Assembly (NCBI RefSeq): GCF_008831285.2
Contig: NC_045142.1
Span: forward strand, 687,001 to 751,000
Source: Nymphaea colorata
Lineage: Eukaryota > Streptophyta > Magnoliopsida > Nymphaeales > Nymphaeaceae
Direction: 5' to 3'
Length of the DNA stretch: 64,000 bases
Shown here piece after piece: positions 47,457 to 60,519 of this stretch (the first letter of the stretch is position 1; each line of letters opens with the position of its first letter). The notes below the pieces were generated by a model. The model was not told the origin of the DNA. It did not search any database and saw nothing but the letters and a program-made list of their open reading frames with translations. The position numbers and the translations under genes were made by a program.

Positions 47457-50400
47457 ATGGGAAGGCTGGCTGTGGCGGTGGTGGTAGCACTGTGGGCTGT
47501 CCCTTTCTCCTTTATGGTCAATCGCATCGTCCCTGAGCCTTACATGGTCTGTAATCTCTCTCGCTCTCACTCTCTGTGCCTCTCCTTGTCTCTGTCTCTC
47601 TCTCATTCTCATTCTTTTGTGCCTGCAGGACGAGGTGTTTCACGTGCCACAAGCCCAAGAATACTGCAGATTCAATTTTAGGAGTTGGAATTCCATGATC
47701 ACGACTCCTCCTGGCCTGTAAGGGTCGTCTCTCAAACCTCTATTTCTGCAAATATGTCACGTCTTTCTATTTATGGTTCTTAATGGAGCTACATTGCAAC
47801 AAATCCTCTTGAATTGAAGTTGGCCTTAGGTGTAACAGGACTCCCAGTTACTGCTCGCGATCGAATACTGAGGTGCTCCCCGCCGGGCTCCAGTTCTGCC
47901 ACCCATTCCGCTAAGAGGGGTCGTATAAGACCTTGTTGGGATGTCAAAAGTGGGAATTGTGTCACTTTCTAGTTCCAGTTCCGGAGCTACTGCCAGTGTC
48001 TGTCTATAAAGAAAGCGATGTCTTGGTACCCTTCCCCTGGGGCCCCCATCCATTTGCATCCTCTATCTGTCCTTAAGGTTTTGATCTTGCGATCAAATTG
48101 GTTTTGTGTCTCAAGCATATATCATCACCGGCTGACCGAGTCGGTCTTTCAGTCCCTTCCTCTCTGTCGCTCGTTTTGAGGCTGTTGCTTTCCCACGTTG
48201 GGAAGTTACTTCTATGGGAAGAGATGTTCTCGATTCAACATTTAATTAGATTTCACTTTTCGGTTTTGATTTGTGGTAGAAGGACCGGCGAATTAGTTGG
48301 TGATGATGGTTTTTTCTGATAGACTTTCACGCGTCAGTGATGGACCGGAACTCGTCGTATGTATTAGAAAGGAGAAAGCCAGAACTTGGTTAAATTCTGT
48401 AATGGATTAAGGTTCTGGGGACCTTTTTGAAGAACTAAATTACATGTTTGCACTAGGTTTGCACGCCTAATTGCGTGGTTAGTTTGTAAAATTAACGGAA
48501 TGTGAAAGTATGAGGTGTTCATGTTTTATTCTTGCCATTGTTACCTGATTTGCGCAATGCATTTGGAACAATGTTAAACCGTTGATTCTCTTCCGGTCCT
48601 CGAAAATTTGTTATATTGTCTGCGTTCTGCAACAGAATACTGATGATGTAGATTTTCTATTAAAATTTTACCAACCCGTGGATACATTTGTGGTGTTTTA
48701 GGGACCAAAAGGTTCAGGAATTCATGCACATAGTAGTTGACATTCTAGTTTGGTAGCCGTCTTATGTGTTGTTATATGAGCGTAAGCTAATAAAATGTAT
48801 GAGCGTAAGACACATTCTACAAACCCAACCTTTGGAAAGTTGGGTGCGACGTGTACCTAAATGAGGATAGATTTTTGAATATCTGCATTGGCTGCACTTA
48901 CCACGGCTGATCATGGGATTTTTCTAGTCAGAGTTGCATCCAAAACCTTTTAGGTAATCAGTGTGGGAGTGTGCTTGAAGGCGTAATGACTAGCTAGTGA
49001 GATAGATGTACACTAGATTAGTGTCTATTTCTTTGCTTGAAAACATGATTTAGTAATGACGTGTGATGTCCCTTTAGCTGTAGATATTCATCTTTTGGTT
49101 TTGGTGAATGTTGCTAATATGCAAGCAAATTATAATTTATTATATATTTATTTACTTACCGTGTTGGATCTCCAAGTTCAAATAAGTGACTTTGATATGA
49201 CGTGATTGGTTTATTATGTTGTTGATGTGAACGTATGAAAACTGTTGCAGGTATTGCTTGTCACTTGGACATATTGCTACTATATTTCCAGGCTTCTGGT
49301 GGACTGGAGCAGTTTCATCATATTCAGAGTTATGTTCAGCTGCAGTTCTTCGTTCCATCAATTGCGCATTGGCAGTAATTTGTGCTGTGCTATTCTATGA
49401 CATAGTTGTGCACACAAGGCCAGGTCTTAATCAAGGGAGAGCAACTTTATTTGCTGTGGTTTTAGCCTTATACCCTCTTCACTGGTTCTTCACTTATCTT
49501 TACTACACAGACATAGCTTCCACAACCGCAGTAATGGCCATGTATCTATCTTGTTTGAAGAGATCATATTGGTTAAGCGCACTGGTAGGTGTAATAGGTT
49601 AATCTGTTGAAATTTAATGAAAAAAAAGTTCTCTTGCTAAATATTATTAGTGTTCTTTGACATGATGCTATCATGGTACAATCAGGCCCTTAACCTGTGG
49701 CTGTAAGCCTGTAACTACTGACCCATCACACCATATTCTGGGGTTGGTTTTAGGGCATAAAGTTCTGACTTACACTCCTAAAATTTCTGCAAAAACAGTG
49801 TTAAAGGAAGAAGAGAGTTAAACAAAGAGAATGAGTGCATCAGCAGGTTGAGAGCAAAATGGAGAACCTTTCGCTTACTGATTATATGTTTGGATAATTT
49901 TGAACTCATAAACTGTCACTTCTCCATCTTTTCTGCAGCTTTATCTCTGTTTCCTGTTTGATATGGTACTAAGCTAAGTCACACAGACTCTTCTATTTTA
50001 CTGCCGCACCCGAGTTGCGTCGAGTCGGGTGCGCACCGGACATAGGTGCGACTTCGACTCGCACCCGAGCCCAGTCACCGTGAGTCGGATGCGGTCAGCC
50101 GCACCAGACTATATTTTTCCATTTATGACATGCACCCGACTCGCATCAAACTCGAGTCGGGTGTGGTCAACCCACGTCCGGTCTAAATGTGTCCCATTTT
50201 TTGGTATTATTGTTGTATACATTTTAGTATTTTATTTTAGATGCTTGTTCAGTTGTTCTTGAATCGACTATAAAAATTTCAAAGTTCAACTAACAAATAT
50301 ATATTGTCAGTCATGTACATATGCAGCCGTGCATATATACTTTCCAACTGATATAGTGATATATTGTCATGTTATAAACTTATAATATATAATATAAGCT

Positions 50401-50696
50401 TTTTTATATATGCATTATGCAGCCGACTAACTGTGGTTCGTGTTGTTCTTTTGAAGTTTTAATTTCAAATTTTCAATTTCTGCTTCTATGATTCTATCAA
50501 TTTTTTATGTTTTATGTTACACTGTTAGTATGTCATATTACTAAATTGCTATATATAATATATATAATATATTATATATAATATATGTTGTTCTGATATT
50601 TTCCTATGCAATACAATTATGCAAGTATGTTATATACATTAATAACTAAATAGTAATGATAATATATACATTCTTATTCTGTTATATATATAATAA

Positions 50697-50736
<40 letters not shown>

Positions 50737-53700
50737 TACCTTTGCCGCACCTAAATTTTTTTGGGATGTGCCGCTCCGGCACCCGCACCCGCACCACGTA
50801 CTCATGTGACATAGGTACTAAGCTTCTGGGTTGATGTACCTTGAAGACCAAAGGGCCGAAAGGCATGAAAGTTTGATGCTTTTGTCATTCAGTTTGTTCA
50901 GATGTCTTACTTTTCTTAGAGGATTCATGATAAGCCCTTTGGAACAATAAAAGGTATACCTGTTGAATTTTGTTTTAGTTGCATGTCATCATCTTATTTG
51001 TTTAATTTATGGTTCTAGTTGGTGGAGTTCAGTTGCAATTGCATCTACAGGAACTTCTTGGGAAGGAAGGATAGAACTAGTACCAATCAAATATTTCTAA
51101 AATTTCACCACTGAAAACTGCTTTTCATGTCCATTTTCTTCGAGAATTTCTTTCCCTTTCTGTTGCATGTCATCCATATTTTTTTTCACCTGAAACAGCA
51201 GAAAGGCCTCCGGAACTGCATTCAGGTGTGGAAAAGGAAAAAGAAGCTACCTTAGGATATGAAGTCACATAGAAAAGTTTTAGTTGCCTTCTTAGAAAAT
51301 TGTTAAATATTAGATTTTTTTCTTTTACGTTTCATTTTCTTTTACAGCTAGGTGGAATTGCTATAACTATTCGCCAAACGAACGTGATATGGATGTTGTT
51401 TGTTGCATGTCTTGGGACTATTGATTATGTGGGGCTTCTGAAAGGGAATGGACCTAGACCATCAATTGGTTCCACTTCTTCAGTTAACAAAAATGAGGAA
51501 CTGGCTAATGTAAAGAATGCATCAGTAAGCAGCAATTTGAGAAAACGAAGGAAGGGAAACTTCACATATGCTGCTGCAGGTTCTTGCTTGATGTATGGAA
51601 ATTCAAGTCAAGCTCCAGGGTCTGGTTTGTAACTTTTATATTTCTACAATTCCCATTTCTTATACCTAAAAGCTTTCTCCTTTTTAAAGTTTGTGTGGAA
51701 AATAGAATTACCGTAAGACTTGAGTCTTGTGCTCCTCATCACTTGTACCAATACTGGCCACAAGATGAAAATTGAGAAGACATCTGTTGGCAGTATTTTT
51801 TATTCATTTATCTTAACAAATGGTGATTTATTCTCCAAGATTAGTTCTGTAGTCACTTTGTTCTCCCTCAGTTGGTTGAAAGATAAATTTCTCTTATATT
51901 TTTTGAATTCAATAGCGTTGTACTTCAGGTTTTCCTTGATGCTTAATATGTTAACTTTCCTGTCCTGATTTCTGCTTTTATTTCAAAATTAGTGCCGTTA
52001 TGATTCTGAGGCCAAAATGTGGGACTGTAAAAAACTAAGAATAGATGTGACAATAAGAGGTCCCAAAAGTCGCACACACTACTTCCCTTGACAAATTGTT
52101 AAATTATTTATTGGTCTTCTGTAAAAGCAGGCAACAGAAGTAAACTGACCTTAATACTTCTAAATTGAAATACATACACAGTGCCATTGTGTACCTATTC
52201 AAGCCTGCATCTGCATATGTTCACATACTCTAGCAAGTAATTTGAGTAGTCCTACATGGAATCCTATCAAAATACATATGCACATAGACATGTAAATGTG
52301 AGTGTATGGCTGTATGCATGTGTGCTTGACAATACACATACTACCCTAAAATGAATGATGACTTCCAGTCAATAAAAATATTGCTAAGATGTCTGTTTCT
52401 TTTAGTACTGAAGCATGAGTCTTTCCTTTCCTTGTTCATCTGCCTGTGATTTGCTTTACTTATCTGTCGTTGTTTAGGAAGATAAAATTTTTGCTTTCTT
52501 TGTGTTTCTAACTTTTGTTGTTTAATGGCCTTATATGGCAGGGTTCCTTGATGAAGTCCGCACTATCATTTGTAGACTCTGGTACCTGAAGTTTGAGATA
52601 CTAATTTCATTCCTCCTGTATCTTATTGTCTTCTTGACATTTGTTGCTTTTGTTCTATGGAATGGAGGCATTGTTCTTGGTATGTAATTCCTAAAACCTT
52701 ATGTTCTTCCTTGTCTTTATTTTACACAAATTGTAGTCTATTTTCTCATTTGTTTTCTAACTTCTGCCAATTTCAAAACATACAGGTGCAAAGGATGCTC
52801 ATGTAGTTTCGCCACACCTCATGCAGATACTATATTTTGGATTGGTCTCTGCTGCTGCCATGGGTTCAACACATTTCAGTCTGGGCCAAGTTCTGGCTAT
52901 TTACGAATTTTTCTCAAAGAGAAAATTATCTAGTTTCCTAGTTCTGTTTTTGGGGCTTATCTCGGTGCATTTTTTCAGGTAAAATGCATTACGTTTTGAA
53001 TTTTTTTGGTAATTTGTATTAATCTGAGCCCAACGTTGAAATAGCAAATGGAAGGATTTGCACTTCTCTCTGTGCTCATTTAGTGATGGAGTCCACTTGT
53101 GCTCATTGGTTTCCTCATACCTGGTAGCTTACCACCTCTGAGGTGCAATGGCAAGTTGTGTTACGACAACTTCTTGGATATTGCTACGCTTCATGATTCT
53201 TCTACTCTTGCACTTCTTTCCTCCTAATTTTCATATCCTTGTTTTCCTGCATTTTCCATTTGCTTTTATTGTAGCTCCAACAACTAAGTTCATGAAATTC
53301 ATGTGTGCAGTATAGCACATCCCTATCTTCTTGCAGATAACCGGCATTATCCATTTTATATATGGAGGAAAATTATTCAAGTACACTGGTTGATGAAATA
53401 CCTTCTGGTGCCATTTTATGTTTACTCATGGTTTTCCATCTTCAATGTCCTAGGTTCGTACTTAACTTGATAGTGATGCAGTTTCCCAGGAAATTCAATT
53501 CGTCACTGTTTTTATTTTTTTGATACAGGAAAATCACAAAAGACAATCTGCATCCTGTTGTATTTCTTTGCTTGTGCAGCAGTTCTCATACCCACACCAC
53601 TGATCGAGTTCAGATATTACACCATCCCATTTTATTTCTTGGTCTTCCAATCTCCTATAGGTGACAACAAAAGCTGGTATATCATGGGTTTGCAATATGT

Positions 53701-53788
53701 TGTGGTCAACTTGTTCACAATTTGGATGTTCTTGTTCCAGCCTTTTCATTGGGATCATGAACCTGGAATCCAAAGGTTCATGTGGTAG
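47457..53788 (+). CDS. ALG10: ALG10, Dol-P-Glc-dependent alpha-1,2-glucosyltransferase
   Basis: Exons 47457-47546, 47629-47717, 49251-49584, 51348-51579, 52542-52679, 52786-52978, 53311-53453 and 53529-53788 (1479 nt, 492 aa). This is close to the roughly 500 aa known for plant ALG10. The start is the first ATG and opens a hydrophobic first membrane segment. The signature DEVFHVPQAQEYC (from residue 31) and TTPPGLY are diagnostic; the acidic DE pair sits in the first lumenal loop of GT-C enzymes. Later blocks IRQTNVIWMLF, LLADNRHYPFYIWRK and LIEFRYY are also typical. Several hydrophobic segments span the length, as expected of an ER multipass enzyme. It adds the third, terminal glucose to the lipid-linked N-glycan precursor, the signal for efficient transfer by oligosaccharyltransferase. 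Exon 4 uses a weak donor (GTTCTT). Intron 3 carries a transposon. Confidence 0.95.
49976..50813. mobile_element. 838-bp insertion in ALG10 intron 3, Mutator-like
   Basis: GGTACTAAGCT occurs directly before (49965-49975) and directly after (50814-50824) the segment, an 11-bp direct repeat. The ends share GTCACA in inverted orientation (near 49978 and 50807). Just inside the ends are GC-rich arrays of CACCCGCACC/GAGTCGGGTG type, around a very AT-rich core that includes an (AAT)n tract. No coding capacity. A target duplication of 9-11 bp fits Mutator-like elements. The class is inferred; the insertion boundaries are well supported. Confidence 0.65.
50696..50733. repeat. (AAT)n microsatellite
   Basis: About twelve AAT units lie inside the insertion in ALG10 intron 3. 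Confidence 0.95.
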
Positions 53789-56686
53789 GGATTAGAATCC
53801 TTTTAGTTACACAGGTTTCATCAACCAAGGAAAATCACATTTCTTATGGGAAGGCATCAAACCAGAACATGATACACGGGCTTCATAGGACAGGAAAAGT
53901 GCCTGCGTCTTTGGTGATTCGGCTGAGACTCCATGTCATGCTCCTTTTCAGGGAACTTGGAATCTGCGTTCTTTATTTGGAATTTCATTTTCTGGTCCCC
54001 AATTCAGGCTCCATCTGAAAGAATGCTGTAATTATTAGAGCTCCATCCTGGCGTTCGTAGCTTATTGTCATCTTGGAGGTTGGCAATCAAATGCTGTTTA
54101 TTTTACTAAACACTGTCATGCTGTTCATTTACTAAATACTGAATCATCAGCTCACAATGTTGACCAGTAAATTCTTCCATGTTCTCCAGATCGTGGAAAA
54201 TTGGCTCCCTGTTGACTAGCAAAGCAATTGAGATGCATTCTTTGGTTGCAAAATCTTTTCTTTATTATTGATATTTGATTAGAGGGGCTTGATATTTATC
54301 TGTAACAATGGCAATTACTTTTGCGCAAGAGTGAGTGTACGCCAATCCCACCAGTCAATGGGGCCTTGCGTGTGGTTACCACATTCTAATGCTTCTGGAT
54401 TCTCACATAACAATAGCCCACCAGAGTTTCTGCTGCATGTAGTATGCATCTCTATGACAATATTGAAAACATTGAACTTGGAGACTTTTGCCTTCATGTG
54501 GGGTGCATGTCACCCATGGCACTGGCTGAATATATTAGGGGTAGGCATGACCTTGACATGCATTGGGATTATTAAGTTGTATTAAGATTTTGATAATCCT
54601 AAAACAATATATTGCATGTCAGGATATCCACAAAGTAGTTACTGGTGAGCCATCGATCTGCAACAAGGGAAACACGGAAAATGAAGTCTTTCGAAAGCGA
54701 TACGAATCTTTACCAGCTACTAGCTGACACTTTTGAAGAACTACGTATAAAACATTATCCCTCTTTGGTTCCTCCTTCCTTTTTTCTCTTTTGTTGTTGA
54801 TCCATTTTTTTTCTCTTTTCCGTTCATAACTTGGGAAGCCACTAACAGGATGGCTACCGATGAATCATGACTTCAAACCATTCTCCATGGACGCCATAAT
54901 TACTGTGCCCATGCATTCAATAAGAAAAGAGGCACTCAGTAGTTAGGGTTCCCTAGATTGTTAGAAATCATGATCCAATATGTATTAATCTGAACTCTAA
55001 GATGACATTCGTACAGCCCAAAATTTGTGTTTATAAGTTTTTTAGAAAAAAATGAATTACAGAATATCCCGTGTTCATGGTTGGAAAACCTCAGCAACCT
55101 TTTTTTTGAAAAAAAAATCCATTCGACAACTGTCACAGTAAAATTTCAGGTTCAAGAGTTCAAGAATGACATTTCTTTCTTCTCTCCATGGAGAAATAAT
55201 AAACTCTCCCTTCTCTATTACGCATTAGAAAGCAAGTCAACCTCACAGCCCTTCTTCCTAACTACGCTGCTTCATAAGGCTACATTGAATCATAAAACAT
55301 ACAAATTAATTTGAAGTTATCATTCAATAACTATTAATTAGTGAGAATTACTTTTCGTTTGATGAAGTTGGTTGGCAATTTTTACAATAAAAGTATCTAT
55401 GTCAGATTTATGGGGGGACAACAAGACAGAAATAAGAGAGTGGTTGGAAACAGCAATTGCAAGATGATAAATATGATGATAATTTTCATGGAGGCCACTC
55501 CAGTACTTACTAGCGGCGTGGAACCTTTTCTTTTTCTTTGCCTTTTATGCAGAAGAAAAAGCATTTTTCTTTCTTCGAAATGCAAACTAGATCGATTCCT
55601 GTCGGTTTATCCCGAGAGCACCTCATGTTTCAAGTATAAATATCCGTCAAATATTTTAAATGTTCCCAGTCTTATTGTTTTTCTAAGCAGTTGAATTCAT
55701 CGAAGCATGAGTAAGGCAAAATATTTTTTTACTGCTGCTGTCAATGTTGGCATTTGGGAACGAAGTCTACGAGACCCTTTCAAAAGAAAGCTTTCTTCCG
55801 CACCATCAATTGATTTCCCGTGTAGCTTTAATTTTCTTTTACGTCCAAGACTTAACCAATTGCTGTAACTTTTTAAATATCTAGTACAAAACACAACTTT
55901 CAATCATTGGTTTTTTCTTCTTTTTGCCGCTCTTCAGGTTCCTTTACTTTTTCTTTTTCACTTCATGTTGCTCATTTCAATTCAAATAAAAGCGGACGCA
56001 GTGGGTACTGACTACTGTGAAAGCGAGCCAGTAATTCGACATCTGGAAATGAAAACTACATTTTGTCACTTCGGCTTGTCTGATATTGATTTCTGTTTCA
56101 ACTATTATCTCTAAGGAAAAGGACAACCATCTCTCTATCACTCTCTCTTTCCCTCTGTCACACAAAGAAGAAGTCTATCTATAATATATCCAATAAAGAT
56201 TAAATTTACATGGCAAAATCTACCATCCCTCCTAGCATCTAGTTTTCTATACAAAAGTCTGAAGCTTTCCTGAAGAAAACCTGTGTTGTGTCAAGAGGCA
56301 AACGCTGCAAAGGGAGAGTGGCTTAATGAAGAAAATTGGAACATCACCAACAATTAACTAAGCAAGCATTTCTAAGCTCCTGCGCTGAAGCTTCTATTGA
56401 ACCTTGCTCCTTCTGAAGCTCAAAACATGATAGACATGTAAGCTTGAAGAATTCAACCAGAAGCACTGTTTCTAGCCTTTTGAACATGAAGAATACTTCT
56501 TCCCAAGTATATGAAAGCTTGAAACAGGTCAGCCTGAAGCCACTGTTTCTAGCATTTGTACAAGAACAGTACTTCCTAGCGTGAGTATCAAAATCCCACA
56601 AAGAAATTGAAAAGAAACTAAGCCTCTAGTGATGCAAACACACAGAGATTGCATATATAAACGCCCACCAATATTTAGAGATCTGT
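53789..56686. other. Space between the convergent ALG10 and ENTH genes
   Basis: Must contain both 3' UTRs. Short frames on both strands (for example 54289-54585 plus, 56344-56601 minus) show no recognised domain. No transposon ends or RNA genes seen. Confidence 0.5.
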
Positions 56687-58742
56687 TCATTGTGTTCTTG
56701 AAGAGAGCAGACTAACCCTGCCCTGCACTTCAAGTTGACTGAATGGATGAATGCTACCCACCGGTGATGGAGAATCTGAGTGCATAAAATCTTCTTCCTT
56801 AACACCCAAAAGTGGCTGCGACTCTTTCCTCGGATCCCAATCATCATCGTGGTCTTCTGGTTTCAAACTCTTGGAGGAGACAATTCCGTTCGTCTTTATG
56901 ATCATTAAGGTTTCATTCTCTTCATTCTTCTTCATGGAATTCGATTCATCTGTTCGTTCCTTCAGAAACCTGCTGCTAACTTCATGACTGTTGGTACTAG
57001 ATACAGGGGACTCTGAATCTGCAGAAAAGTCAGAGCTTGATCTGCATTTACTGATCTCTGTGGAACTCGTGTCCGTCGAGTACGCTAAATCTTCTTGCTC
57101 CGGATAGTCATCACACTGAGAATTACACCGTGCAATTGACTTATTATATTTTCCTAATGTTTGTGCTGGTGAATTTGATGATCTAAGAGAGAAACTCCCA
57201 AATCCTTGAATCTCCCTTGTCAGCTTCCGTGCTCTTTGGCGCTCTTCTTTGAGAAGGTCTCCCTGATCAAGAAACTTCTGTATCATCTCAGATTTCTTTC
57301 TAACAGAAAGGCCCCAGTTGAATCTGCAATTCAGAAAAAAATTGTTAGCGGTTGAAAACTTCAAATTTCGTAAAAAAAAAAAAATATCAGAGTAGAATGG
57401 AGGTGCATTATTACCCTTTCTCATCAATATACTGAAAATTCCCACACTCTTTTATAACTTGTTTGTCACCCTGAAATTCTAGACAAACACTCTCTGGTCC
57501 ATGGGTAAGAAGGTGCTCCAGAAGTACCAAAGCTTGATAAGACCGTCTCCAATTTTTCCTATCAAATTTTTCCAACCTGCAGGGATGGTTAAAAACAAGG
57601 ACTTTGAATTACTCAAATTGAGGGACTGAAGCAATGAAATAGAGAGAAGAAGCTTGAACCAAAATTTCTCCTGCCTAATATACATTACTCTGTTCCTTTC
57701 CAACCATCTAATCCAAAAAATACTGCGTAGCGCAGATCAGTAAGGTGGAGAAAATATACTGTTGAATTTTTTTTTTAAGAAAAAGTAAAAACAAAAATTA
57801 AACGGATCTCGTACGAAAAATAAGAGAAAGAGAATCCTAATTTCATCTAAATTATGATCAAGAAAGCTCATTCAGAAGTGAGAATATATCAATTTTGGAT
57901 TATTAAAACGCCAAACTGGTTGTTGATTCCGAACCTAACGAGGCCAAACCTTCTTAATGTTGATAGGAATTGAGAAGTGTTTGCATTGAAATATTACATT
58001 AAAATACAGTAGTTATTCGAGATTAACAGAACAGCTTCTCCTCCTCTAAGCACCCAAATCTAACCATTCAGATCAATTAGGAAAACATGACAACAAAAAC
58101 AAAAAGAAGAAAGGCCACAACCTAGAAGAATGTTTTCCAAGAATAATTTGTTATAAGGAAGACAAGCTAAAAATGCCTTCAAGAAACAAAATAACTAGAA
58201 CGATATATATCAATCATGTAGGCATACTTCTACTATGAAACAAGTCAACGAGAAAAATATAATACGAAAAATCATATTCATAGAAGGAAAAAAACCACCT
58301 CTTATGCAAGACTTCCACAATTCTCCAGTAGTCACCAATTTCAAAGGCTGCTTTTGATATCATACTCATCGTCCTCGCATCGGGTACCCATGGATTACCA
58401 TTTGTCGCTTCTTCTGTCATTCTTTTGAAACCCCATAATTGAAACAAAGAAGAAAATTTTGAAGAAAATCAGACAGTCATCTATTGAGTGAACAATACGA
58501 AACCAAAATTAATAACTACACAAATTCGAACACCCAAGTTCTAGATCAGCAACATGAATCCAATATAACGATAATAAGAAAGAAAAACGAGCCATCGAGA
58601 TTGGAGCATACAACTCCGCAGGGGTCACGTCGGTCAAGGCCAACCGAGCGCTTCTGAGCTTATCTCTGAGAAAGAAGGAAGCCTGCTTCTTCATCTCGCT
58701 AAGGAAAGGGGTGCCCATATTGCTGTTGCTAACAACTGGCAT
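56687..58742 (-). CDS. ENTH-domain epsin-like protein
   Basis: Minus-strand exons 58742-58612, 58421-58299, 57576-57415 and 57323-56687 (1053 nt, 350 aa), all phase-consistent. An amphipathic Lys/Arg-rich N-terminus (KKQASFFLRDKLRSARL) leads into the ENTH fold. Family motifs are TDVTPAEL, EEATNGNPW, YWRIVEVLHKR, WRRSYQALVLLEHLLTHG, FQYIDEKG, and KKSEMIQKFL followed by LKEERQRARKL (to about residue 180). ENTH domains bind phosphoinositides in clathrin-linked trafficking. The C-terminal half is polar, Ser/Glu-rich and mostly disordered, without a clear clathrin box. The only AP2-like candidate is DDDWDP, which is weak. It resembles the short plant ENTH proteins rather than EPSIN1-3, which are longer. 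Two in-frame starts exist: M1, and M9 at 58718, where the conserved N-terminus begins; M9 may be the real start. Confidence 0.9.
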
Positions 58743-58832
58743 CTCTGAAGAATAAGAAGAAGAGGGTGCTGGAGGAAAACACCCCGGAGGTCAGATTTTT
58801 TCTGCAACTACTCTACTAATGACGAAACCCAG

Positions 58833-58880
<48 letters not shown>

Positions 58881-59910
58881 GGTGTGTTTTGATCTTAGTG
58901 ATCCGGTGAAGAATACAGAGGTGGATCCATGGAAGAAAACGCCATCAGAAGGCTTGGAAGTTCTCGCCAGTCAATTCATGTGGGGAAAGAGAGAGAGAGA
59001 GATGGAGAGATCACCCGTTGCTTTCGAATTTAGAAAAACTAACCGTTTCAAAGACTGATTCTGAGTCAACCACGAACCAAATGACTTAAATGCGCCTCAC
59101 AGTTTGGTCAAGGACAGGAACGAGCCGTTTGTTACCTCATCTCCAATTCAATCCACTGAATCTTTCACTTGGGTTTCAAGATCCAGGGTTTGGATCCAGG
59201 AGTTCAAGAGCCAAGACCTGACCTAGTATCAGATCTAACCCACTTGCTTTGCAACCCTAGTGAAAACCTGGATCCAATCTAAATTAAAAGATTTTGTCCC
59301 AAAACCCGTTTGATTAGACCGCATTCCAAATTTTATTTGAATTATGTCATCAGACCCGAGCCTTACGCCCAATGAGGAGTAGGAATGTAAGTGGTTCGGG
59401 TTCAGGAAGATCTGATTTTAAGAGAGCTTAATTTGACTGGACTCTACGCAACTGGTTTCAGATTTGAACACGGATTTAGACTTTATTAAAACCGGATTCA
59501 GATATGACAAGTAAGTGGATCAAAATTTCATCAATCTGAAATTACATCCCTTATCTGAATCTTCCAAGTAATAAGATTAAAATTTCATTTCCAATCTGAC
59601 TAAATGAAATGTAAATCAAGGTATATCCAGTCCGATCACATACATATTTTTTATGAAAAAAATAGAAAATTTCAAACCATTAGTCTGATGGTCAAAATCG
59701 GAAAACTTAAATGTAAAAGAAAATATAAAAATAAAAATCTGGTATCAAAAAATTGGAAAAAAAAAAGTCAAAACATGAAAAATGAAAAAAAAAGGAGAAA
59801 AAACTCTTTAACGCATTAAACACGGCTTCTTTTAATGGGCTATATAGGTCCCATGCCTTAGCTAGATCGATGAAAACTAGTAAGACAGACACTGTTATTA
59901 GTCCAAGACC
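58743..59910. other. Promoter side of the ENTH gene and intergenic DNA
   Basis: A (TC)n tract (58837-58877) lies about 95 bp upstream of the ENTH start codon. The rest is AT-rich with 'gatctgatttt' strings. No further gene recognised. Confidence 0.5.
58837..58877. repeat. (TC)n/(GA)n tract upstream of the ENTH gene
   Basis: About 20 TC units, read as (GA)n on the gene's strand, about 95 bp before the ENTH start. The tract is likely in or next to the 5' UTR. Confidence 0.9.
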
Positions 59911-59990
59911 TAGTGGTGGAGGCACATATAAGCTGATGTGAGCAATTGCCCGACCTCACCACATGCAAATTGCTTCATTTACATATTTGA
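59911..59990 (+). repeat. hAT-type terminal fragment
   Basis: Begins TAGTGGTGGAGGCAC and continues with a 'gcaattgcccgacctcacc' segment resembling the hAT-end fragments at 9403 and 28933. No 3' end seen. Confidence 0.35.
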
Positions 59991-60473
59991 TACTTGGTTA
60001 CCTTTTACTTATTTCCTCAAATCTAATATAGATGTCATCAAAGCTTATAAAATATTAGTGCCGGGTTGTTAGAAATTTCTAGCTCAGCTATTACATGGAC
60101 CCAGGGGCCATCAGAGGCCTTATGATCCATTGATTCAGTGGGTCAGGGCGAATGGGGGCGGAGCTTGGCCTAACCTAGAGATGCCATTGACTTTGGCAAC
60201 TAGGATCTTTTTTAGACGCGTACTGCCGTTATTAATTTTTGGAAACTTGGTGGAATCTGCAAATGCTTTTACGTGTTAGTGCATTTGTATATTTGTGTTC
60301 TATTCTACCCAAAATTTCTGGGACTTCACCAATGCACACCCATGTACAAAACACAACCCATAAGAAACTTTATCGAGTGTTCTTATCTACCATAGAACAA
60401 CTTTATTTGTGTAATATCATTTATTGATTGTCATCCCTTTTGTTTAATGTATTTTCTTAGCTCATAGGCGACA

Positions 60474-60519
<46 letters not shown>

